From Bacteroidales bacterium (GTDB lineage: Bacteria > Bacteroidota > Bacteroidia > Bacteroidales > WCHB1-69), in the NCBI GenBank assembly GCA_031254735.1, contig JAIRTU010000117.1, positions 1 to 6,004 on the forward strand: 6,004 nt of DNA, given 5' to 3'. The number at the start of each line of letters is the position of its first letter. The first letter of the stretch is position 1. A model generated the notes under the pieces. The model was not told where the DNA came from. It made no database searches and worked only from the letters and a program-made list of their open reading frames with translations. A program made the translations under genes and the position numbers. Below are positions 1-5,007 of the stretch, one piece after another.

Positions 1-306
1 AAAAACTATTATAATTTCCATACCGACATTCAATTTGCGAACTTTCTCAATATCTCCATTCGGACATTATCCAAATGGAGAAAAGAAAATTATTTCGATT
101 TGGAAGTGGTTTACAGCAAGATCAGAGGAATTAATCTTTATTGGTTAATCACAGGAAAAGGAGATATTGCCATCGACAAATCGCATGTTGAACTTATCAG
201 GGCAAGAAATAACGATTCTTATGTTGAAAGCATCTCGAACCAACTCGTAAGAAAACAACATGAAATGGGAAAATATCACTTGGAAGAAATTATGGATTTA
301 ACCTGA
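1..306 (+). CDS. CI-repressor-like helix-turn-helix protein, 5'-truncated by the window edge
   Basis: The reading frame is open from base 1 to the TGA at 304-306, giving 101 visible residues, so the true start lies outside the window; the TTG at 100 is internal. Residues about 9-30 (DIQFANFLNISIRTLSKWRK) look like a helix-turn-helix: a short helix, a turn at LNIS, and a recognition helix ending in W-R-K. It is followed by the pattern YSKIRGINLYWLITGKGDI (residues 37-55). A hydrophobic-rich stretch ending in N-x-x-WLxTGKG is what I know from the phage CI repressor N-terminal family (Phage_CI_repr) and its many small Bacteroidetes relatives. The remaining ~45 residues are charged and helical, with no visible peptidase domain, so it is probably a short DNA-binding regulator. 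G+C is 33% (99 of 300 bases counted), lower than the thi genes, which would fit transferred DNA. The target and partner are unknown. Confidence 0.72.
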   Translation, partial: KNYYNFHTDIQFANFLNISIRTLSKWRKENYFDLEVVYSKIRGINLYWLITGKGDIAIDKSHVELIRARNNDSYVESISNQLVRKQHEMGKYHLEEIMDLT

Positions 307-326
307 TTGATGAGAATAATTTTCAT

Positions 327-362
327 TTTGTTGATCGGACAATAAAAAATAATGTACCTTTG
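327..362 (+). promoter_or_regulatory. Probable Bacteroidetes-type promoter of the outer-membrane protein gene
   Basis: TACCTTTG at 355-362 fits the -7 consensus TAnnTTTG. Upstream, TTTG lies at 327-330 (24-nt spacer) and GTTG at 330-333 (21-nt spacer, closer to the usual 19-21). Transcription would start around 368-371, about 50 nt before the ATG at 421. The -33 box is imperfect, so the -7 box carries most of the weight. Confidence 0.6.
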
Positions 363-370
363 TAAAAATT

Positions 371-397
371 GACAAACCGCTTTGCAAAAGGTCTGTC
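371..397 (+). other. Hairpin in the predicted 5' leader of the outer-membrane protein mRNA
   Basis: GACA(A)ACC at 371-378 pairs with GGT(C)TGTC at 390-397: seven base pairs around one A-C mismatch. TTT/AAA inside the loop may add to it. It begins almost exactly where transcription is predicted to start, so it could be a 5'-terminal stabilising stem-loop. No T-run follows, so it is not an intrinsic terminator. No function can be shown from sequence alone. Confidence 0.35.
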
Positions 398-420
398 CTT
401 TACTAAAAAAATAATTAGCA

Positions 421-1155
421 ATGAGGAAACATTATATTTTTGTACTGTCTTTGTGTTTGTTAGGTTCTACTGTGGCATATTCGCAAATAGATCGTCCTAA
501 CCGTGTTGAAATTGGCATTATTGCCGGTCCTACTGTCGATTGGGCAGTTTCCAACGTAAAAAGTCATACTCCGAAAGGTGCTAAATTGGGTGGCGTCTAC
601 GGTCTGAATGTCGATCTGAACATCGTTCCGACCTATTCCAACTATTTTTTCTCTACCGGAATAAATGCCCGCCACATACATTTTGGTCTGGAATACAAAA
701 CCAATTACCTCTACGAGAATTTGGAGGCAGCGAAAATAGACACGTTCAACAATGCTACCGTAAAATCAACATTCAATACGGTTTACGTAAGCATTCCTAC
801 GGCTATTCGGTTGAAGACCAACTCTTTCAACAATTTTGTTTTTTGGGGACTTGTCGGATTGGATCATAGCATTGCCGTGTCTTCCAAATCGAACGATGAA
901 ATAACGTTAAGCGAAGGCGGCAAAAAAAAGCAAGATAAAGTAAATCAATACAAAAGTACTGCCATTTTCAAAGAATCGCTATACATCGTATTGGGTGCAG
1001 AATATTATATACAGGACAAAACAAAATTTTTGGTGGGATTGGGTTACGACTATGGGTTTAACAATATGTTCCGCAAGAAACATAAAAATGTTTTCGGTGA
1101 GACAATAAATGTGCATACTCATCGTATAGAGATACAGTTTGGAATTACTTTTTGA
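421..1155 (+). CDS. Outer-membrane beta-barrel protein (PorT/OMP_b-brl type)
   Basis: This is a 244-residue exported protein. Residues 1-21 form a signal peptide: R2/K3/H4, then a hydrophobic core FVLSLCLLGSTVA, then AYS before Q22, a likely signal peptidase I site. The mature part alternates polar and aromatic/hydrophobic residues in strand-like blocks (VEIGIIAGP, YFFSTGINARHIHFGLEY, LYIVLGAEYYI, KFLVGLGYDYGF) and ends in RIEIQFGITF. A terminal Phe in an amphipathic last strand is the usual outer-membrane insertion signal. A lysine-rich segment around residues 168-183 is probably an exposed loop. Size and pattern match the broad OMP_b-brl_2 set often labelled 'PorT family'. I cannot say whether it is the true type IX secretion PorT or a generic small barrel, and generic is the safer reading. 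The ATG at 421 is chosen because it directly precedes the signal peptide. It has its own predicted promoter, and its stop lies 25 nt before the tRNA. Confidence 0.85.
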   Translation: MRKHYIFVLSLCLLGSTVAYSQIDRPNRVEIGIIAGPTVDWAVSNVKSHTPKGAKLGGVYGLNVDLNIVPTYSNYFFSTGINARHIHFGLEYKTNYLYENLEAAKIDTFNNATVKSTFNTVYVSIPTAIRLKTNSFNNFVFWGLVGLDHSIAVSSKSNDEITLSEGGKKKQDKVNQYKSTAIFKESLYIVLGAEYYIQDKTKFLVGLGYDYGFNNMFRKKHKNVFGETINVHTHRIEIQFGITF

Positions 1156-1180
1156 GAAATTCATAAACAAAAAGAAAAGA

Positions 1181-1254
1181 GGCCATGTAGTTCAGTTGAA
1201 TAGAACGTCAGATTCCGGTTCTGAAAGTCGGGGGTTTGAGTCCCTCCATGGTCA
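1181..1254 (+). tRNA. tRNA-Arg, anticodon CCG
   Basis: A full cloverleaf folds by eye. The acceptor stem pairs 1181-1187 with 1247-1253 (one G-U), with discriminator A1254. The D stem is GTTC 1190-1193 with GAAC 1203-1206. The anticodon stem is TCAGA 1208-1212 with TCTGA 1220-1224, around loop TTCCGGT. The T stem is GGGGG 1230-1234 with CCCTC 1242-1246 (one G-U), around loop TTTGAGT. The anticodon CCG at 1215-1217 reads CGG (arginine); C35 and a D-loop A20, both known arginine identity elements, are present. CCA is not encoded; CAAAAA follows. The D loop has A at position 19 and the T loop has T at position 56, where G and C are nearly universal. I found no TAnnTTTG promoter in the 25-nt gap after the upstream gene, so it may be processed from a read-through transcript. 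Confidence 0.95.
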
Positions 1255-1259
1255 CAAAA

Positions 1260-1278
1260 AAACGGCGAGCTGTCGTTT
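1260..1278 (+). terminator. Hairpin just after the tRNA, possible weak terminator or processing signal
   Basis: AAACGGC (1260-1266) pairs with GTCGTTT (1272-1278) around the loop GAGCT: seven pairs, one of them G-U. It sits 5 nt after the tRNA end. No U-run follows on the plus strand, but an A-run (1256-1262) precedes it, so it would look more like a terminator for minus-strand transcripts. Confidence 0.3.
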
Positions 1279-1323
1279 GAACAATAACACTTTTACTTAC
1301 AAATTACATGGAAAACGCCCCTT

Positions 1324-1341
1324 TCCCTGAGTGGGATTTTT
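1324..1341 (+). terminator. Possible intrinsic terminator after tRNA-Arg
   Basis: TCCC (1324-1327) pairs with GGGA (1333-1336) and is followed by five T (1337-1341). The stem is only four pairs. In a competing fold, GGAAAA at 1310-1315 pairs with TTTTCC at 1338-1343, with CCC/GGG inside. It is the best terminator candidate between the tRNA and the ATPase gene, but weak. Confidence 0.3.
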
Positions 1342-1343
1342 CC

Positions 1344-1377
1344 TGCACTTCCGTTACATCACAGCATTATTTTCACT
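1344..1377 (+). repeat. 34-nt direct repeat, left copy, bounding the ATPase unit
   Basis: This copy begins TGCACTTCCGTTA and ends CAGCATTATTTTCACT. It matches 2867-2900 at 33 of 34 positions; the only difference is A1356 versus T2879. The copies are in the same orientation and 1523 nt apart. The ATPase gene with its promoter is the only gene between them. The repeat does not match the tRNA 3' end, so this is not a classic tRNA attachment site. Confidence 0.9.
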
Positions 1378-1439
1378 GTTTAATGCGTAATTGAAAAAGA
1401 TAAGGAAACAAGTCTGTTGCAAATTGTAACCAACTGAAA

Positions 1440-1471
1440 TTTGCACATTCGTTCGGAAAAGTGTATCTTTG
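1440..1471 (+). promoter_or_regulatory. Strong Bacteroidetes-type promoter of the ATPase gene
   Basis: TTTG at 1440-1443 and TATCTTTG at 1464-1471 fit the -33 and -7 consensus boxes with a 20-nt spacer, which is in the optimal range. Transcription should start near 1477-1480, giving a leader of about 50 nt. The first copy of the TTCGTTCGGAAAAGTGT motif (1448-1464) fills the spacer and touches the -7 box, so a protein bound there would compete with sigma factor/RNA polymerase. Confidence 0.72.
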
Positions 1472-1530
1472 CAGTGAAACTTCGTTCGGAAAAGTGTGTA
1501 ATATATAAAAATAATCGTTCGGAAAAATGT
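1448..1530 (+). repeat. Three copies of a 17-nt motif at 33-nt spacing (operator-like)
   Basis: TTCGTTCGGAAAAGTGT occurs at 1448-1464 and 1481-1497, exactly alike. A third copy at 1514-1530 has two changes: the first T is A, and the G of GTGT is A. Starts are exactly 33 nt apart both times, while the 16 nt between motifs are unrelated, so this is not a simple tandem duplication still intact. The copies fall in the promoter spacer, at the predicted transcript start, and over the start codon. The ATG at 1527-1529 is created by the G-to-A change in copy 3. The outer bases TTC and GAA of TTCGTTCGGAA form a partial dyad. The layout suggests autoregulation at DNA or RNA level; the binder is unknown. 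Confidence 0.85.
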
Positions 1531-2819
1531 ACAGAAGTGCTATTAAGAATTTGATAAATTGGAAGTTAGATAAAGCCAGAAAACCACTTGTGTTTTTAGG
1601 AGCAAGACAGGTGGGAAAAACATATCTGCTTCAAGCGTTCGGCAAACAGGAATATTGCCAAACAGTGTATATCAATTTTGAACGTGTTGAAGAAATGCGA
1701 GCTGTTTTTCAGCACGACCTCGACCCAAAACGGTTGATTACCGAATTTGAACTCTATTCCGATCTGAAAATCACACCCGAAGATACGCTGATTGTACTTG
1801 ACGAAATTCAGGCAGCGCCACGGGGAATTACTTCACTGAAATATTTTTGCGAAGAAACTCCTCAATATCAAATTATTGCAGCGGGTTCGTTGCTCGGTAT
1901 AAATATTCACCCTAACGAGTCATTTCCTGTTGGAAAAGTTAATTTTCTGACACTTCACCCGATGTCATTCTACGAATTTTTACTTGCAATGGGCAAAACC
2001 GGCTTGGCTCGTATCCTCGATGAAAAAATTTGGACGGCATTACCTACGTTTGCCGAACAGATGAAAGAATATCTGAAATATTATTTTTATGTTGGCGGAA
2101 TGCCCGAAGCCGTTGCCAACTTTGCAGAAGATAGAGATTGGAAAAAAGTTAGAGCCATTCACAACGAAATTCTAAATTCTTATCGCGATGATTTTTCAAA
2201 ACATGCCCCCAAAGATATTTTGCCACGCATAAATATGGTATGGGATAGCATTCCGGCTCAACTTTCAAAGGAAAACAAAAAATTTATTTACGGTGCAATA
2301 AAAGCCGGTGCGCGGGCAAAAGATTTTGAAGCAGCCATACAGTGGCTTACCGACGCAGGACTTTTGCATAAAGTCTACAACCTGTCAAAACCCGGATTGC
2401 CACTCAACGCCTATCAGGTATTGTCGACGTTTAAGCTCTATCACAACGATTTAGGACTGCTTGGTGCTATGTCGAACCTCAAAGCAAGAACGCTTATCGA
2501 CGGCAATATGCTTTTTACCGAACACAAAGGATCACTGACAGAACAGTTTGTTTTTCAACAGCTTCATTTAATTGAAGATTTACCACTTTATTATTTTTCG
2601 CCCGATTCGCATTTGGAGATTGATTTTGTAATCCAAAACGAAGATGACGAAATTATTCCAATCGAAGTAAAAGCCGAAGAAAATCTGAGAGCAAAGAGTT
2701 TGAAAACCTTTTGCGATAAGTACAAAAACGAAAAGGCAATCCGCACTTCGCTTTCCGATTACCGGCAGGAACATTGGATAACAAATGTGCCGTTGTATAT
2801 CATTGGCGACTATTTTTGA
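1527..2819 (+). CDS. AAA-type ATPase with C-terminal DUF4143 (PD-(D/E)XK-like) domain
   Basis: This 430-residue protein belongs to the COG1373 'ATP-binding protein' family, common in Bacteroidetes and of unsettled function. Residues 1-24 are the usual family start. Walker A is GARQVGKT (25-32) and Walker B is LIVLDEIQ (88-95). A sensor-1-like IIAAGSLLG (116-124) and the family motif FPVGKVNFLTLHPMSFYEF (133-151) follow, then YVGGMPEAV (187-195). A helical winged-helix-like middle leads to the C-terminal DUF4143 region. There, E339 (GSLTEQF), D366 (EIDFVI) and E380-V-K382 (IPIEVKAE) are arranged as in the PD-(D/E)XK nuclease fold. Length is normal and I see no frameshift. Whether the nuclease-like site cuts DNA is not established for this family. 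The gene stands alone between two 34-nt direct repeats, with its own promoter and the three-copy motif, and points tail-to-tail at the desulfidase gene. Several copies per genome and patchy distribution are typical of the family and fit lateral transfer. No antitoxin or partner gene is adjacent. The ATG at 1527 is the best start: upstream in-frame GTGs at 1461 and 1494 both run into the TAA at 1506. Confidence 0.9.
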   Translation: MYRSAIKNLINWKLDKARKPLVFLGARQVGKTYLLQAFGKQEYCQTVYINFERVEEMRAVFQHDLDPKRLITEFELYSDLKITPEDTLIVLDEIQAAPRGITSLKYFCEETPQYQIIAAGSLLGINIHPNESFPVGKVNFLTLHPMSFYEFLLAMGKTGLARILDEKIWTALPTFAEQMKEYLKYYFYVGGMPEAVANFAEDRDWKKVRAIHNEILNSYRDDFSKHAPKDILPRINMVWDSIPAQLSKENKKFIYGAIKAGARAKDFEAAIQWLTDAGLLHKVYNLSKPGLPLNAYQVLSTFKLYHNDLGLLGAMSNLKARTLIDGNMLFTEHKGSLTEQFVFQQLHLIEDLPLYYFSPDSHLEIDFVIQNEDDEIIPIEVKAEENLRAKSLKTFCDKYKNEKAIRTSLSDYRQEHWITNVPLYIIGDYF

Positions 2820-2866
2820 AACCGTTTGCTATTCCAGCAATGCCCGCCTTGTCTGAATTGTGATTA

Positions 2867-2900
2867 TGCACTTCCGTTTCATCACAGCATTATTTTCACT
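2867..2900 (+). repeat. 34-nt direct repeat, right copy
   Basis: This copy begins TGCACTTCCGTTT and ends CAGCATTATTTTCACT, matching 1344-1377 except at 2879. It lies 47 nt after the ATPase stop and 9 nt beyond the stop codon of the minus-strand desulfidase gene. Similarity may fade out further right (TATGACGTATCATT here versus TTTAATGCGTAATT after the left copy). That would mean the left copy derives from the sequence next to the desulfidase gene's 3' end. The 90-nt convergent gap has no convincing terminator. Confidence 0.9.
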
Positions 2901-2909
2901 TATGACGTA

Positions 2910-4190
2910 TCATTTTCCGGTCATAATCTCCAAAACCACCTTATCGGTTTGTTCCATTCCTTCGTTCCCGATAAGCGTCAGGTTGCGTATGCACTTATCT
3001 ACATCTTCGTCTATAATTCCCTCGACAGAAGTAACATACTTCTCTTCCATAGCCAGCATCGCCGACAGGAAAGCGGTGGAAACGCCTGTTGCCAATTTCA
3101 ACGAACAACTTGGTTTTGCACCGTCGCAAATCATGCCTGTGATGTTGGCAATCATATTCTTAACGGCATATTCTATCTGTTGATACCGTCCGCCCATTAA
3201 ATAAGTGATCCCGCAGCTCGACCCTGTGGCAGCAACCACACACCCGCAAAGAGCAGATAATCGTCCCAGATATTGTTTGATATAAATCACCGTCAAATGG
3301 CTGAGTACCAAAGAACGTATCAGCTCTTCTTCGGTTTTGTGTTCCTGCTCGGCGTAGATAACCACCGGAAGTGTAGCCGCAATTCCCTGATTACCACTTC
3401 CCGAATTGGTCATCACCGCAATGTTGGCTCCCGCCATGCGAGCGTCGCAAGCCGCCGAAGTATAACAAAGCATGGAAGAATAAACGTTGTTTCCCATTAT
3501 CGCTTCGTTTTTTTTCTGTGCGAGCAACCTCCCCAATTGATGTCCATACTGTTCACGCAAAGACTGCTTGGCTGCAGCCTTGTTCAACTCGGCAGTTTTG
3601 AGGATAAAACGTATCTCTTCCAACGGCGTTTCCATCGCAAAGGCATACACTTTGGCAAGGTTCAACTCAACATATTCCTGCTCTTTCTCCTGTGCGGAAG
3701 ACGGCTTTTTGTTTACTATAAAAGTATTATTTTTTTTCACACAGGTAAATTCGGTATGATTGCCCGAAGTAACCACCGTAGCCGTTTCGTTGTTATATCT
3801 GACGTTAATTTCAATATACAGTTTCTCGGTGATGTTTTCTTTTAATCCTATCTTTATCTTCTTCTCTGCGATAAGCTGTTTGCCGTTTTCTACGTCTTGC
3901 GGAGTAATATCTTTCAGCACTTCAAGTTGATAATCGGCATTTCCCGCCAACACGCCCAAAGCCACGGCAATGGGCAAGCCTATCATTCCCGTGCCGGGAA
4001 TACCCACGCCCATAGCGTTTTTCAAGACGTTGGCACTCAACAACACGTTTATCTCTTCGGGAATATGTTGCAACACTTCGCGGGCTTTGGCAGCGGCAAG
4101 CGCTACGGCTATCGGCTCGGTGCAACCGATAGCAGGAATAACTTCCCGGTTGATTAAATCTATAATTTGCTTTCTTTGTTGTGGCATCAT
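2910..4190 (-). CDS. Iron-sulfur L-cysteine desulfidase / serine dehydratase-like (CyuA/YhaM, UPF0597)
   Basis: This 426-residue cytoplasmic enzyme has the full length expected of the UPF0597/COG3681 family, with a serine dehydratase alpha-chain-type C-terminal half. Characterised members (CyuA of E. coli, MJ1025 of Methanocaldococcus) split L-cysteine into sulfide, ammonia and pyruvate using a [4Fe-4S] cluster. Four cysteines match the archaeal enzyme's key positions: C23 in PAIGCTEP (proposed catalytic) and C315, C355 and C362 (cluster ligands). The last two sit in ICDGAKPSC, with the same 40- and 7-residue spacings as I recall for MJ1025. Other landmarks are GIPGTGMIGLPIA near the N-terminus, MTNSGSGNQG, and the glycine/serine-rich AATGSSCG. 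Desulfidase versus L-serine deaminase cannot be decided from sequence, and genome annotations often use the serine name. The protein opens with two Met codons (4188-4190 and 4185-4187); either could start. It follows thiF after 67 nt with no TAnnTTTG promoter visible, so co-transcription with the thiamin genes is likely. Confidence 0.88.
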   Translation of the reverse strand: MMPQQRKQIIDLINREVIPAIGCTEPIAVALAAAKAREVLQHIPEEINVLLSANVLKNAMGVGIPGTGMIGLPIAVALGVLAGNADYQLEVLKDITPQDVENGKQLIAEKKIKIGLKENITEKLYIEINVRYNNETATVVTSGNHTEFTCVKKNNTFIVNKKPSSAQEKEQEYVELNLAKVYAFAMETPLEEIRFILKTAELNKAAAKQSLREQYGHQLGRLLAQKKNEAIMGNNVYSSMLCYTSAACDARMAGANIAVMTNSGSGNQGIAATLPVVIYAEQEHKTEEELIRSLVLSHLTVIYIKQYLGRLSALCGCVVAATGSSCGITYLMGGRYQQIEYAVKNMIANITGMICDGAKPSCSLKLATGVSTAFLSAMLAMEEKYVTSVEGIIDEDVDKCIRNLTLIGNEGMEQTDKVVLEIMTGK

Positions 4191-4257
4191 TGTTTTGTGT
4201 TTGATTATTATTTATGAACGATTTTCTTGGAAATTATGTTCTCCGACAGAAATAAAA

Positions 4258-5004
4258 CTATTTAAACGATCGAAAGTTGTTGACAGCGGTTTCTCGCCCT
4301 TCTTTTGTGCTGAAAATATCTACAATCACCGTTTGATTGGTCTGCAAGTCAATTTGAAACAGTTTGTCGTTGAGCAAACGTCCATATCCTGTTATCCACT
4401 TCAAGACTTCGTTCACCTGCAAACAGGCAATGATTCCGGGCAAAATCCCCAACACGCCTATGATCGGTTTTTGCGAAGCAATCACCTCTTTTTCGTCTGC
4501 ATACAGACACCGATACGTTGATCCCTGCTTATAATTAAACACCGCCAACTGCCCGATAAAATCGGCAATCGCTCCGTAAACAAACGTCTTGTTCAAGCCC
4601 ACACACACATCATTGATCAAATAACGTGTTTTGTAATTGTCGGTGGCATCTACCACAATATCCACATCTTTAACAATGGAGGCAGCGTTCTCCTCGTTGA
4701 AATATTGGTTGTAAGCAAGTATTTCCACTTCGGAATTGAGCTTTTGAAGAGTTTCTTTTGCTTCCAACGCTTTGGATTTTCCTGCTTGATGTTCGCGATA
4801 GAGTATTTGTCGCTGCAAATTATGAACAGCAACCGTGTCGGAATCTATCATCACAAGTTTCCCAATGCCGGCAGCTGTCAAATACGTACAGATTACATTT
4901 CCCAAACCGCCGACGCCTACCACCAACACCGAAGCAGCGCCGATTTTCTGCTGCCCTTTCTCTCCTATTTCGGATAATATCAATTGTCGTTTATACCTGT
5001 CCAT
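4258..5004 (-). CDS. thiF: ThiF/MoeB/HesA-family adenylyltransferase (ThiS-activating)
   Basis: This 248-residue E1-like enzyme uses ATP to adenylate the C-terminal glycine of ThiS, so that it can receive sulfur for thiazole synthesis. Visible features are MDRYKRQLILSEIG at the start (typical of ThiF/MoeB), the nucleotide-binding loop GVGGLG (30-35) and D54/D56 in MIDSD. They are followed by NLQRQ with R65 (62-66), K76/K78 in AGKSKA, and DATDN with D122 (119-123). All adenylation residues I know are present. The usual zinc site is not: TYRC (163-166) has Thr where CxxC would begin, and there is no second CxxC near the C-terminus. The cysteine that forms the acyl-disulfide in E. coli ThiF (C184) also seems absent, since SQKPIIGVLG stands where SC-A-E-A-GVLG is usual in MoeB. 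I recall Bacteroidales homologues with similar losses. The start is 3 nt past the thiH stop, showing tight coupling and favouring ThiF over MoeB. Confidence 0.9.
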   Translation of the reverse strand: MDRYKRQLILSEIGEKGQQKIGAASVLVVGVGGLGNVICTYLTAAGIGKLVMIDSDTVAVHNLQRQILYREHQAGKSKALEAKETLQKLNSEVEILAYNQYFNEENAASIVKDVDIVVDATDNYKTRYLINDVCVGLNKTFVYGAIADFIGQLAVFNYKQGSTYRCLYADEKEVIASQKPIIGVLGILPGIIACLQVNEVLKWITGYGRLLNDKLFQIDLQTNQTVIVDIFSTKEGRETAVNNFRSFK

Positions 5005-5007
5005 ATA

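Noticed and set aside
100..306. TTG at 100 as the start of a 68-residue gene
   Set aside because: The frame is open to the window edge, and the residues before 100 contain the helix-turn-helix, so this is the tail of a longer gene.
1139..1330. Open frame of 63 codons across the tRNA
   Set aside because: It simply translates the tRNA-Arg sequence and its flanks; such peptides are a well-known artefact of tRNA genes.
1461..1508. GTG codons in motif copies 1 and 2, in frame with the ATPase ATG, as possible upstream starts
   Set aside because: Both run into the in-frame TAA at 1506-1508. At best they give a 15-codon leader peptide, and 1461 lies upstream of the predicted transcript start.
2826..2840. 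Hairpin TTGCT/AGCAA after the ATPase stop as a terminator
   Set aside because: The stem is only five pairs and no T-run follows.
1181..2900. Classic tRNA-targeted integration (tRNA 3' end duplicated at the far side of the ATPase unit)
   Set aside because: The 34-nt repeat shares no sequence with the tRNA 3' end and there is no integrase gene.
2867..2900. Resemblance of the reverse complement of the 34-nt repeat (AACGGAAGTGCA) to the motif GTTCGGAAAAGTGTA, which would make an inverted terminal pair
   Set aside because: It needs a 2-nt gap and several mismatches, and is within chance for short AT-rich DNA.
4191..4257. A separate promoter for the desulfidase gene
   Set aside because: Reading the minus strand of this gap shows no TAnnTTTG box and no TTTG at a suitable distance.
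2826..4521. Plus-strand open frames opposite the desulfidase and thiF genes (for example 2826-3200, 3273-3845, 3970-4521)
   Set aside because: They are antisense shadows of recognisable minus-strand proteins, with no family resemblance of their own.
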